From Tetragonia tetragonoides (Eukaryota; Streptophyta; Magnoliopsida; Caryophyllales; Aizoaceae): 64,000 bases of DNA. The notes under the pieces were generated by a model. It ran no database searches. It had not been told where the DNA came from and was given only the letters and a program-made list of their open reading frames with translations. Positions 1-12,330 of the stretch are shown in pieces. Position 1 is the stretch's first letter. Every line of letters starts with the position of its first letter. The stretch spans positions 33,049,501 through 33,113,500 of the forward strand of contig CM076152.1 of NCBI GenBank assembly GCA_038025085.1, read 5' to 3'. A program made the translations under genes and the position numbers.

Positions 1-72
1 TGAATCCTATGGTGGTGACTGCCTATAGCCATTGTGGAGAGTACGCTCAGCTTGTTAGATTGATTATGTTGT
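1..72 (+). other. possible 3' end of a plus-strand coding exon
   Basis: The frame starting at base 3 stays open for 22 codons to a TAA at 70-72 and reads like the end of a helical-repeat protein (contains VVTAYSHCGEYAQLVRLI). It is too short to assign; a PPR-like tail is only an impression. About 700 bases of AT-rich, UTR-like DNA follow, with no convincing gene. If real, this gene would converge on, or lie inside, the kinase gene on the other strand. Confidence 0.25.
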
Positions 73-1084
73 AATTTTAGTTTCTTGGTTCCAAAGAGCT
101 TTTTGCATTCATGTAGCTTTGTTGAATCAGAAGAGTTGAACACACATTTCTTGCCTACCCGCTAGCATCAGTAGCCCTGGCGAGCAAAAATTGGAGCTAA
201 ATCCGTTTGGCCCCTGAACCTACAATCTATCAACTGGCAATGATCTTGTCCAAAACAGGAGTCGAAACAAAAGCCTTCACATTCTTTAAGCTTCTTAAAA
301 CTCCAAATAAAGTACAACTGAACTGGGGAATGTATTTGGGTGAGTGGTCTTGTGTACGTTTTTATAAGAACCTACAAGGAAAAACTCCTGAAGGATATTC
401 CAGTCCTACAGTCCTACCCATTTATTGGGTTAGTCTAAGAGGGAATAGAACTCTAGTGACTAGCACACCCTAAACTCCCGAGCTCCGGATCATGTAGACT
501 CCAGAATAGAAATCCAACAAATGGTCAGTCCATCTCGAACAAAAGAATTTAGAAATTGGGGTATCATGTTTTTGATTTTAGGCAGCGCAGCAGATAGTAA
601 CTGGACTGAATTCCGATACAATCCTACTGGAATTAATTCCAGCAGGGTCATTACTTCCTCTCCTTGAGATGCTTTGTGATCGGGTTACATACTTATCTTT
701 TTTTATGAGATAGAGCGCCGGCAGGGGCGTTTAGGAGGTACATTATTTCTGAGGTCCAGCAGGGTAACTTGTAAATATTACTTTAGAGAACAATTTGTCC
801 TCTTATGCTGTACATTTCACGTTTATGAATATATACTTTTTCTTCGACTAGAAATAGACACAACAAAATGAATACATGGAGCCAGCATTCTTGCTAATTG
901 TACAGCCAAACACATGAGCACACAAATCATGAGAGATGGGAGAGCCTGAAAGGATGTGGAAGGGAGGAAGAGGAGAAAGCATGTAATATACAGCTGTCAC
1001 AGACTAACATGAGACAGACTAAACAGTCACGAAAAGGGATCAATCAGACATTCAGAGTGACTTTGAACAATGTTCAATACATAC
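73..1084. other. left-edge non-coding stretch / kinase intron 10
   Basis: No supported gene. An 88-codon open frame at 207-473 starts at TTG and matches no family I recognise. On the minus strand a pyrimidine-rich acceptor near 945-950 is followed by bases that resemble a badly damaged next kinase exon (SHD.C.HVF against the family SLVFHDFVAKCL). The reading frame there is broken. Confidence 0.35.
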
Positions 1085-4000
1085 CACTTTTCTTTGTCCT
1101 CGAGCATGGGAGCTGGTTCACTTGATATCATGAACAGAACCTATGAAAACAAATAGCAAATGAGAGAAATCTACAAATGAATATAAATAGCAAACTATTT
1201 TCAAGGAAGATTGGAAGAAACAGTTGGTCTTGTGTACGACCGTTTCGAGGTCAGACAACCAAAAGTAACATTTTTTGTCCAACAAGTAACACTTTTTTTC
1301 GACAAGTAAAGCTTTTTTTTTTTTGACAACCAAAAGTGTGAAAGTAACAATATTTGTTCAAAATCTAACAATCGTCTCACTGTAAGAAGTAAGAACATTC
1401 CCCACCCAACAAGGGTCTTCATTTTCCATGGGACTCTTGGACTACTGTTCAAACAATAGTATAAACCAACAACTTGCCCCATACAACTTCTCTCAGAAAT
1501 TAGAATCGATGTCCAACTACAATCAAACTCTCCACGTACATCAATTAAACCCGCAACAATTTATTCTGTAAACCAAATATGTTTACACCCCACTTTTCTC
1601 AATGCATTTCTTCTGTAAAGAAGAATGAAATTCAAATACTAATGACATAATAGGACAAGACTAAAAAGCAAAACTGCTATTCTGCTTCTTTTTTTTTTGA
1701 TAATTGAACTGCTATTCTGTTTGCATTGCAGAATGTGGATTATCTCAACAACTTTTCTACAAAATCCTCTTCCTCTCTTTTTCCATCTTCTCTTTCCCTC
1801 TCTAAGAATAAAGTTTTTTATCATGTCTCAAAAGACCTAATGCATTTCTTTCCAGACATTTGCATTGAAGCACCATTTTTTTTAACATGGGTATCCAAGC
1901 TTTGCTTGACTAATCCCATGGGCCCTGAAGTTAACGAACAGGAAAACCTCTAGTGGCCTAGAGGGGCTCGAACTTGGGACCTCTTGAATAGATCTCAGAA
2001 GTTTCACCAGAGGCATGGAGGCAACATATGCTAAACAAAGTACCAACAACTTGGCCTTTCTCCTCCCAAAACCCACAAATCAGACCTGCACAAACTCTGA
2101 AAAGATAGATTGGCACACCCACAACTTCCCAAAATAGCCTACTCCAGACTTTGCGCCAGTCATTGTCTCGAGAAAAATATGTTTCTATGAACTTGGGTTT
2201 CGGGAAATGCTACCTGCAGAAACTCCAAAAAACCAGATGGGCACACGCACAACTTCCAACTGTGCTTTGTTAGCAGTTTATTTGTATATGGCTGGAAATC
2301 AAGGCATGGGTCTTTAATGGCTCTTCTACCTCTCTTGAGAATTGAGATGCTTAGAGATAGGTTACGTTTAGCTTCATAGTGAGCTAGAGCAGGTTAAGAG
2401 CTATATAGTTTATGAGGTTAGCTTGCAATCATGTCATTGTAGGGGATACTTTGTCCTATATTGCTGTACACTCACTTTCATCAATATACTCTAGTTTTTT
2501 ATATACAAATAAAGTCAAAAGAAATAAGAAAAAACTAACACCAACAATCCAAAATTATTTGTCAAGAGAAAGAACCCCAGCTTCATAGATTAACATTAAA
2601 AACCCCAACTATAGTTTCATCCAACAAAAGTCCCCCCTCCTCCCACGCTGTTAACTTAAGATTTTACCCGAAGCCTCATATCCTCATCAAGTGTGCTCTT
2701 AGAATGCACCCCCTAGAAAAGGAGCACTTTCACTGAGACAATATGGCTTCCAGCAAAATTTCAATACCTCCGGTGGCAGAAAATGCATTTTTGTAAGACA
2801 GAGCTAGTGTAGAGATTATCCATGTTCACTTAGACAGTTCAGATTATCTTCGTTTGATGACCATCAGTGTGGATTTTTTGTGCTAAATTTGCCTTAAGGA
2901 AAATCCATTGGAATACCCTAATAGCTTTAACAAATTGTATAGATAAACCTTATAAAACAGAATTTGTATGGTTACACCTATAAAAAAGAAAAGTTATGGT
3001 GCACACACCATATTGATTTTTTCAGCCATAAAACGAGTCCTTAGGACCGATTTGCCCCTAAACTATTTACCGCAATTTCACAAATTCATTTCATCATAGA
3101 AAAAATTACAAAAATGGTGAATAATATTTCCCACCCAAGATCCACCACCAACTAGAAGGATTCCCAAATTAATCCTCTGAGAAATTGAATTCGCACAATT
3201 GATTAAACATCGCTCAATCTATTTTCCTAGCCCAGCTTCCCATTTCAACAGTGGAATTGTCTTATTAAGCCCAATTTCACCACCACAACAGGAGAACTCG
3301 AGCTTGATTGACTGAATTTCATAAAAATTCTTCAAAGCAATTCCAGCCCAAATGAAAACAACAATAATTACCTCACTTGATGGCACTGAGCTCAATTTCT
3401 TCCAAAATCATTTGACCAAGAAATTGAAATGGTTTGAATAGAACTTGGAGACAGAAATTTTTTTATGAGGATTTTGTTGAAAATCACTAGAAGAATTGGG
3501 TTTGGGAGAAGATCAAAACTCTTGCTGTTGTTCTACATTTTTTATGACATCTGCTGTTGGAATTGAATAAGGCTGTTCTATTTGTTTGTCGGTATTTTCG
3601 TTGTTCAAGAGTGGATGTGTTGATTGATGAATAACTTAGGGGCAAATCACTCCTAAGACTCATTTTTCACTGGAAAATTCAATTTAGTGTGTCCACCATA
3701 ACTTTTCTTTTTTATTAGGTGTAACTCTACGAATTTTGTTTTATTAGGTGTATCAATACAATTCTTCAAATTAGGTGTATTCCAGCAAATTTTCCTTAAG
3801 AAAATTAACATATATTTGGACTTGTCAACGGCTGTTATTGAAATCTTTCAACCAAAGTTAAAACTTGAACACAAAAGTCTACAGCAGACCAGGAAGATTG
3901 TAAAAATGAAAAAAGAAGAAACACAAGTATGCAACAACACTCTAAACAAAATTATTGATAAGAAAAATAAGGGAAAAACAGGCATATTGATCAAATTTCT

Positions 4001-5820
4001 TTTGGTGCTACAAGCCTATAACTTAGAGAAAATCATGAACATGAATGACAAAAAAGCCAGAAACAGGAAAAAAATTCGATTCAAATATCCCCAAAATTTT
4101 GGACTTACCCGCATTGGATGCACTGCTGACCTTGGAGGAAGCCCCTGAAAACAATGAATAAATGAGCTTTAGAACACTTCATCAGTCACTGGAGCATCCA
4201 CTACAAAACAAATACATATCTACAATGCCATACAAGATACGAATAAACTATGTTTTTAACTCCAATATTATCTGACTGTCTTTTGTCCAAGCACATGGCT
4301 AAAATTTTTAAAAAAAATAAGTAAATAAATAAACAAATAGAACAATTACCAGAAACACGCAGTTTAAGTCGGAATTAAGCAACTTCATAGCTCTTCGATA
4401 AGTTAGCTCCATTTCGTAATTCCATACTTCTTTTCAAGTGTTAACTCCCCAAATCGCTAAACTTCTCTGAGTGACGGATGAATAAATACTCAAAACCGTT
4501 TTAAGATCTAAAACAGCTTTTTACTTTAAAAGTATTTGTCTCTCCCTGCTCTGATGGTCAACTCTTGTTTAGATTTTATGACATGTTTATGTTCTTAGAA
4601 ACTATTTCTACTGAACCTGTAAGAGGTAAAAAGGCAATTCAAAGTTTCGTTTCAAAGAGCTTCATATCTCTACATTGCTTTGTTACAAGTTATCTATCAG
4701 CAAGGTTACACAGAAAGGGAAACGGGAAACGCTGATCTTCAAAATCTCGGAAACGTGGAAACACAAAAGCAAGAAAATATTTATTAAAAAAAAACAAAAA
4801 AGAAAAAAAAAATCTGTCTTGAATCTTTTGTAAGCAATGTTGAAGTAGGCCAGTGGTAATATTGAAAATAAATGAAAGTTTAAGGCTTTAAGCTCTCAGA
4901 CTACCTTTCCAGCATCTCGAGGTTGCAGATGCAGAGTACTTTAAAGGCGTAATTTTTATTCATTTCCCAAGTTAAAGTAAAATCCCAACCACTCTAGCTT
5001 TGTTCAAAGTCTAATAATATATGACACACATACTCACTCACTAACTCACTCACTCACTTCCAGTCACCGTTTTTACCTGTCTCTCCCTTCACACCGTTGC
5101 CCAGTCAAGAGTCTCTCTGTCGCAGTGGAGGATGGACGACGCCGGAGCTTTGAATAACCACCACCGCTGCTGGGCTTCAGCAGAGAACCGAGAGATACAC
5201 ATTTGGGAATGGAAATCAGGGTTTTTTCTTTTTTTCTTTTTTTCTTGTTTTTATACTACCTGGAAACGCATCTCTACGTTTCGGATCTGCTGATGTGGTG
5301 TGTCCATGGACGGGGAACGAATCCACTAGGTGGAAACGTTTCGCGGCGTCTCAAAAGCGTTTCTGGGGTGTTTTCGTTTCTGAAACGTTTTGGACACAGG
5401 AAACACAGGCCCTGGAACATTTCCGTGCTTCATTGTCTATCAGGGAAAGGACAATAGAGACAGACAAGGTAAAATAAAAATATTTACACTGGAGCAGAAA
5501 GGGAGGGGAGGCACAATTTCCAAAAATATAGATTTCACTAGCTTGAAGCTACTAAAGGAATATACCTCTGCCATCTCTATTGCAGATACTCCAAGAGCCC
5601 AGACATCCACCTGAAACACCAGAGCAAATCTGTATGTCAGTTTTCATTATTTCATTTAAATCAACCTCGAAAGTATACTTGAAGAGGATATGGAGGGATT
5701 GCCGATGTGCGGGTGGCCACATGTAGACTCATTGATGGTTAGCAAACCCCTTATCACGTTTTTCTGCCACCAGTGGCCAAGCAAGAAGTGGTAGGAGTTA
5801 CAATTTAGACTCGTAAGTGT

Positions 5821-5863
<43 letters not shown>

Positions 5864-8800
5864 TGTGTGTGTGCATGCGCGCGTATGTGTGCACACAGAA
5901 AGGCAAGAATGTACAAAATGAGAACGAATCATAGTCAATGATCATGGAAATGAAAATACTGAAATCAGGCACATATGAAAGCTCAGCCAAACAGGTTTTG
6001 TCAAAGGGGGATTTCCCTTTCCCCGAGACACAACTCATCCCTGCTGCCACCAAGAAAGGCGCCAAAGGATTGGGCAGTGGCTGGCAAAACCCTACGGTGG
6101 CAAATACACAAGTCACACCCTGTTAAGACAGCGAGACCTACTTCAAGATAACCCCAATTCATCCTATGTGGTCATTCATGTTCAACATATTTTATTTTTT
6201 TAGATAAAATGGGTATCTGGGTTCTGCCTGACTAATTCCACGGACCCTGAAGTTAGCAACCAGGGAAACCTTCAGTGAAAACAGAAAAAAAAACTAGAGT
6301 AATTACCAAAAAAAAAAAAAGAACAACATTAAATTAGAAACAAGAAGAGCTTTGTGTAAGAACAAGTCTTTTGTGAGACCAACTCACAAAAATGGGGTCA
6401 CTATTTAGAGATGTAAGGGTCATTTTCCATCAACCGTGACCGTTATTTCACTAAAAAGTGACCCTTGTCTCACCAAAATTTACGATAAGACCGTCTTATG
6501 GAAGTTTTATGTTTATGTAAATAGATTCTTTTCTTGAAAAGGAACTATAATAGCAGCCCCAAAAAGCAGAAACAGAGAGCAGTTGAAACTCGAAGAATTT
6601 CCTATTTTTGAGTGAAAAACAGGGATGCTGATGCATGAAATGTTTCGTTCCACTTGAAAATATACCAGCAAGTAGCTTTAGTGATGGTTGCATTTTGGCC
6701 AAAAGCATAGTCTGGAAAGTATAAAAAGGGAGAAAAGCCAAAAAATAAATCTACACAAGCTGCAAATTTACAGACTGATAAAGACATATATGCACTTAGA
6801 ATAGTATGTGGAGGTATAGCTAATAAATAATGCATTTCTAGCAAAGAACATATGTAAAAATAGAAAAAGAAACTAGAGCCGCCGATGATGTCTATATAGC
6901 CAATACCTTTCCATCATAACGACTTTCTTGAATAACTTCCGGGGCCATCCAATGTGGAGTACCAATGAACTGCACGTAAAATTAAAATAAAACAAATAAT
7001 CAATAACGAGAAGGTGCCCAAACACATAAAAAATCTATGAGACACAACAGGTAAAGGCATTTAGGAAACTAGAAAGAACAAATATTTATATGATTATTGC
7101 AACTTTATGGAACTTTTAGCTATACCGTGTTGCGCTTAGACATTGTTCTTGTCAACTGCGCAGCAACACCAAAATCACCTGTCAAAATTGACAATAAAAC
7201 ATAACAAAGTAAAAGAACGTCACAACCCACACATGACAAAATAAATTCTTTTGTTAACATAGAACACGAAAACGGTCCAGGGTGACACACAAAAACTGGA
7301 ACCAGCTTATATCGAATAAACAGTGCCAAAATTTCCGCAATTCAAAATATTGTCCTTACTACTTATTTGGCCAACATGCAGGAAGGAACGGATATGCACT
7401 ATATCCAGATTCCAGACATCTACTAAACACTTGGACAAGTTCAATATGCATAAATGCCGCCCCAATTGTCAAAGCCAGGACATGGGGATCTTTCATACTT
7501 TTCAAATACTTGTCAGATTTATGATTAATTTATGGAGAAGAGACCTAGATATCTCAAAGACACAATATTTTCATGTAAACTTCTACGTCATTGCAAGAAA
7601 TGTGGGGCAGGTAAGATTACATTTAAGCAACCTAAGATAGAACATTTGAAACTCAACCTCCCTCTTCAGTGCTAAGGATATTATCCTCAAAAGTAAGAAG
7701 CCAAAAGCTGGTAGTCTGCCCAATGCTTTATTATTTCAATTTCCTCCCTCGTGCTATATATACTATTTTATGAAGGCCTGTACAGATCAGGTTCTGCAAG
7801 AAGGTTTGTGGATAAAGCTTTTTGCATTAAATTTATTGCCTTGACTTGCAACCTTAGATTGTATCCCAATACTAATCTGATATCTATAAATTATAGATAG
7901 GGTCAAGTTCAGGTAGAAACGAATCTTAAGATAGGAATAGTAGGAACTCATCTCACTTACCCAGTCTGCGAAACCCAAAGTCTAGAATTAGTGAGAATAA
8001 CAATTTACAAAAACAAAGCATATAGGAAGCGATTTAACACCCCGCCATGACTCATTCCCCCTCCCCAAACTCTCTCCCTCCAGCCACTTAGATTCTGTCA
8101 CATAACAATCCCGATCTCACCTATGTCTCTTCTCTCCTCTCCTGCACTGCCAGCTCATGTCCACCTCTTGTTACCAGCGAGTCCATCAATAGCCCTCCTA
8201 TCGACCCTAGCAGTTGTAAGCCTGTAACACCATCTCAACTCAACATTTATCTCCCCTCTGCACATTGCTTGCTGCACCAGTGACTTCTAAACCACAGCTA
8301 CATCGTTAACTTTCTTTGATTTCCAGCTTTGCAGGAATATCCAGAAACTAAAAGATACCCTACATACTGAAGCATGGAGTTCAGGAGTTCGGTGAACCCA
8401 AAAGACAATAGTGCTAAGTAACAAATGAAGGACAAAATATGCCTAGAAAGTGACAAAAAAAATGGCTGCGAAATAGCACACCTAAGCATTACCAGCGCCC
8501 AACCATGTTTAGATTAAGAGGAAAGTGGTGAAGGAGAAAAAAGAAGCGGAAATTACCAGAGCATCCTTCTATTAAACCCAATAGGACTTCCTTACCCCAA
8601 CAGCCTATATTTCATCTTACTTATGTGAGTGCCCTTGCAAAGTCCTAAGGGGTGTGCGTGCTTTCTTTTTTTCATTTATCAATGAAATCAGATCTGGGCC
8701 ATTTACTTAACTCATCTAACTGGTGAAACTGGTTCCTACAGTTTGTCTTTTTTCTGGGTAAGAAATTGGTTCCTACAGTTTTCCAGGTGCAACTTAATTC

Positions 8801-11800
8801 ATCTAACTGCTAAAATTGGTTGCAACAATTTCCCAAGTGCATGTACACGTTGCACAGTTGCAGCAATGAGACATGACCAGTGTCGTCGGAAACGCAGGAC
8901 GCACCCATGTTCCGCGTCCTGGGGTCGATCTTCCCGGAACAGGGGCTGATCCTGAACCGGGATGATATCGGGAACTTGACCCCAAATGTCATCTTCAGGA
9001 CCCCGATTGCTTTGATGGCAGCTGTCACTTTTAATTCAAGTTGAGTAGTCACTTGTCAATGGGTTTCGTGCTGCCTGGGAAAACATTTAGCACTAGTATG
9101 TATTAGTGGAAAGGGGGAAGATTTGTAAGACCTCTGAGATCTATTCCAGAGGTCCCAAGTTCGAGTCCTCTCAGGGCCACTGGAGGTTTTCCTGGTCGTT
9201 AACTTCAGGGCCCATGGGAATAGTCAAGCAAAGCTTGGACACCCATGTTATCTAAAAAAAAAAAAAAAAGATTTGTACTTTTATTCATTTATAATTATCG
9301 AATAATATATTTCTAATTTTCTGAGTAGTTGCTATGTGTATATCATTTACACATTCATAAACCAATTAAAAAATTAAAGGAAGACGAAGACTCAGAAAGA
9401 ATAGGGGGGAAAAAAATAGGCAGCTGACTGACAATCACACCTGCTGTGATCCCGTAATATAGATCAAGCAGAAATTATACTTACCCAACTTCACCTCTCC
9501 TTGTTCTGTCAATAATATGTTACCACCCTTAATATCCCTATGAACCTTGAAGATTGAATGCAAATAAGCCAAACCCTACAACAAAGAAAGAAATAAAAGT
9601 CAACGTCCAGGCTAACAACATACAAGAGAATATTTGACATCAATTTCGACTATCACAGCAACATGCGGTAATCTTTTAAATCCTGGGGAACAAAGGGATG
9701 AAATAGGTAGAATATTATTCAGCAAGCCAATCATTAGTTCCATGGAAGAGGACAAAAAGGATAAATTCATTAATTTCATGCAGCAACTTTCAGCTTCCAC
9801 TTTCCAGACATCTGCCTGAAGTTTACCATTCATCATAAACCCATGCAACTTCGATCTCATCATACCTTTAATGCCTCCCTACATATAAACGCTATTTGAT
9901 TTTCTTCTAAAGGATCCTCAGTAACATTCATAAGGTCAGCAACACTTCCTCCCCCACAGTACTCCATCACTATCTGCCACAACATTTCAAGCATGATTAA
10001 ATCACACAGAAAAATCAACATGTAACACAAAAACAGAGAGAATATTTAGTATGCTTCTTTTGTTCACATAATAGGACAAATCAAAGGCCTACCCAGAGAT
10101 ACTCTTCTCCTTGGTAGCTACCAAGATAACGAACCACATTAGGATGACTGCACTGCTGCAACATTTCAATCTCGCCGCGTATCTCCTCATATCCCTCCTC
10201 CTACAGACAAATGAGAAACATATATTCCACCAATAATTCCCACCAAAGAATCAAAACAAAACCAAGACTCACTGAACTAAAGAGAATGAAAAACGCACTC
10301 CTTCAATTAAAGATATGACTTTAATTGCAACCAATTCTGAAGTCTTCAGATCCCTGGCTTTATAAACAGACCCATATGACCCTTTCCCTGCATTTCACAG
10401 AAACCCAACAAATAAAATCACCACAACAAATCCAACAACACTCAATACCAACTAAAAATCAAACTGAACACCCTGCAAATGATAAATCTTGGACATTTCT
10501 AAATTCCTTGAATACTAATGTGATACACAATGCCGTATCATGTTAAGTTGTTGACAATGTTCCTCAGCATAATTTCTCATCAATTTCTCATCTTCTAGAA
10601 ACTTGGAGCTCCTTCATCTTAAAATAAAGCAAAACAGAATTAATACAATACTTCCATCTTCCATCCACATTTGATAGTTCCTAAATAGAGATATGCTCAC
10701 AAACACTGATAGACACCTTCCTAAACCTAATTCCTGAAACAATTAGTTTCTAGAAACTCCAATATAATTTTTTAAGTTCTTTCATATCAAAATCAAAGTA
10801 AAAACCACCATCCAGATATACACTTCTCCACATTTTTATAGTTCCTAAACAGATATAAACACACTGACACATAGATTTTTTTAAGATAAGAAAAATTTTA
10901 TTAATGAATGAAGTTTAAACATACAAAAGGGGCGGACAAGGAGTCCTCAAAGAGTAAAGGAACGCTAACTACAGTAAATCCCCCTAAATATGATGAATAT
11001 ATGTTAGGGGCACCCCCTTGAACGCCCCAGCTGCTTTAGGCCAAAGAGAAGCCAAATACACTACGTGATCCCAAACAAAATCAGCCGGCTTCCCAGCATT
11101 TCTGAAGACTCTAGAATTCCTCTCACTAAATAGGCTCACCTAGTTCATGAAGCAACTCATATTCTTTTATCTCAAAATCAAAGCAAAACCAGCACGACTC
11201 ACACACTTATCCACATTTTCATAATCCCTAAACACATATAAACTCAACAATACTAACAGATACATTGCTCTCACTAATTAAGTTCGCCTAGTTCATGAAG
11301 CAACTAATAAATTTTTAGTATCTACAAGTTCCAATATAAATTGTCAACTTCTTACATCTCAAAATCAAAGTTAAAAGAAGCATGACTCAAACAATTTCAT
11401 CCACAACTTCACAATTCCTAAACAAATAGATGCTTAAGAACATTAACACATACATTACTCTCACTAATTTAGCTCAGCTCACCTAGTTCATGAAACAACT
11501 CACACAACCACATTTTCATAATCCTTACACAGACATAAACTCAACAACACAAATTCATACACTTCACACTCCCTAATTAAACTCAGCTCACCTAGTTCAT
11601 GAAGCAACTCATACTTGGTATTAGGATCTTCCCTATTAATACAATCCGGTATCGAACTCGACGACATTTTACTCTGCAACTGCCTCACTTGTCCACCACC
11701 TTCCTCCCCCGTTCCCCCTTTCCTCCCTCTCCCGCCAAACCCCATATCTCCCGCCGCCTGCATACTTGCTACCGCCATACTCATCACCGAACTCGTCTCG

Positions 11801-12330
11801 CTCTCACTCCCTCTCCTCTTACTCCTCACCACCGTTCCCGATACCGAATCACTCTCACCCCCTCTCTCTCTCCTCACCACAACTGTCCCAAACTCCCCTC
11901 CCTCTTCCTCATCCTCATCCTCTTCCCCATCATCACTCTCCTCTTTCGACCTACGAACAACGAAGGTTCCGAAATCGCCTCCATCCTCATCATCATCATC
12001 ATCGTATTTCGATTGCGAACTGTGAGACGGTCGCACAGATGAAATTGAGGAATGTGAGGGTTTGACGATGAAAGTGCCGGAAATGTCGGTTTCGGCGTCG
12101 AAATCGAGAGAACCGGCACCACCGAAGTCCTTTGGGAGACGTTTAAGGAGAGGAGGGAGAGAATCATCGTCGAGATCGTCGTCAATGGGGATGGAATTTG
12201 AATCTGAATCTGAATCTTCTTCGTCGGAGGATTTGTGGACGACGAAAGTGGAGTAGATGTCCGAGGTTTTTGCTTTCGCGGCGGCGCTCGGTGGCCGGCG
12301 AGGTTGCCGTGGGGAGTAATCCATTGGCAT
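1085..12330 (-). CDS. SIK1: SIK1-like Ste20/Hippo (MST) serine/threonine kinase, partial
   Basis: Protein kinase of the Ste20 germinal-centre/MST class; plant SIK1 is the Hippo-like kinase linked to cell proliferation and expansion. Minus-strand exons read from splice sites: 12330-11592, 10387-10299, 10200-10093, 9973-9866, 9575-9485, 7178-7126, 6969-6907, 5610-5566, 4144-4109, 1140-1085. Phases agree throughout and give 462 codons plus two bases. Residues 1-246 are an acidic, low-complexity N-terminus with five short [SG]T[FV][VI]V-type motifs. The kinase begins about residue 240: glycine loop [11 protein letters not shown] at 247-257, VAIK lysine 269, HRDIKGGN at 360-367 (catalytic Asp362), DFG at 380-382, activation segment [11 protein letters not shown] at 397-407. 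The start is ATG 12330, with a second in-frame ATG two codons on. Exon 10 stops at DKEKW, so the end of the kinase lobe and the C-terminus are missing: beyond the left edge, or lost. The family assignment is strong; gene integrity is uncertain. Confidence 0.88.
1876..2020 (-). mobile_element. tRNA-derived SINE, degenerate copy
   Basis: Same family as the copies at 9128-9267 and 63398-63550, in the minus orientation: a T-run at 1876-1883 (the A tail), then the shared body. The B-box region is recognisable (gggctcgaacttgggac on the plus strand), but the A-box end has decayed to unrelated sequence. No clean target duplication was found. It lies in kinase intron 9. Confidence 0.7.
2892..3803. mobile_element. 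DNA transposon with ~170-bp terminal inverted repeats
   Basis: The left arm (about 2892-3062) and the right arm (about 3640-3803) are inverted copies. Shared blocks include the ccttaaggaaaat tip, a repeated gttacacctataaaaaagaaaag block and a gatttgcccctaa block. The core has no transposase frame. Flanks show no exact target duplication, so the superfamily is unresolved; long TIRs suggest a foldback or MULE-type non-autonomous element. It lies in kinase intron 9. Confidence 0.75.
4145..5565. other. kinase intron 8, no further gene seen
   Basis: AT-rich intron with A-runs and a GC-richer block at about 5090-5460 in which a gaaacg/gaaacgtttc word recurs. Open frames here look like chance frames. 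No known element was recognised. Confidence 0.5.
5824..5880. repeat. (GT)n microsatellite
   Basis: Uninterrupted GT dinucleotides, broken once by TAT, and ending in a gcatgcgcgcg tract. Located in kinase intron 7. The frames translated across it (poly His-Thr) are artefacts. Confidence 0.97.
6207..6277 (-). mobile_element. SINE fragment, 3' part only
   Basis: Matches the 3' half of the SINE at 63398-63550 (gactaattccacggaccctgaagtt on the plus strand, with substitutions). The tRNA-like head is absent. A T-rich run precedes it at about 6190-6201. Intron 7 of the kinase gene. Confidence 0.6.
7179..9117. other. kinase intron 5, mostly featureless
   Basis: The long intron between exons 5 and 6 runs 7179-9484. 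I see no gene. A C-rich stretch at 8035-8240 and a GC-rich island at about 8865-9010 differ from the surrounding AT-rich DNA, but I could not assign either. Confidence 0.5.
9128..9267 (+). mobile_element. tRNA-derived SINE, 5'-truncated, with target duplication
   Basis: Begins at agacctctgag, carries the B-box-like agttcgagtcctc and ends in a run of about 16 A. The 10-bp direct repeat AAGATTTGTA flanks it at 9118-9127 and 9268-9277, so it is one insertion that lost the A-box end during reverse transcription. It lies in kinase intron 5. Confidence 0.9.
10560..11615 (-). repeat. tandem repeats copying the kinase exon 1 / intron 1 boundary
   Basis: About six diverged units of roughly 120-190 bp. 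The best units contain, on the minus strand, the last codons of exon 1 (ELLHELG) followed by a donor. The real one is at about 11587-11612; copies sit near 11140-11162 and 11477-11503 with intact CTAG|GTGAG donors, and near 11288-11308 with the GT changed to GC. Other parts of the unit (ttcctaaacanatataaac, atctcaaaatcaaag) recur back to about 10600. A truncated LINE interrupts the array. Confidence 0.85.
10875..11135 (-). mobile_element. 5'-truncated LINE (L1-type) 3' end
   Basis: On the minus strand the frame reads [16 protein letters not shown], then [11 protein letters not shown] and FKGVPL. This is the signature of the C-terminal zinc-knuckle region downstream of plant LINE reverse transcriptases. 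A short 3' UTR follows, ending AATAAAATTTTTCTTATC plus an A-run. Only the last ~90 codons and the UTR are present. It is inserted in kinase intron 1. Confidence 0.82.

Noticed and set aside
5656..6116. His-Thr repeat frames on the minus strand
   Set aside because: Produced by the GT microsatellite in a kinase intron.
6360..6500. MITE with gagacc/gtctta-like ends
   Set aside because: The two ends resemble a common plant MITE but do not pair well and no target duplication was seen.
11599..12185. Pro/Ser/His-rich open frames opposite kinase exon 1
   Set aside because: They are antisense shadows of the acidic kinase N-terminus, whose codons read as Ser/Pro/His in reverse.
12062..12256. Ser/Glu-rich plus-strand frame
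   Set aside because: Antisense of kinase exon 1.
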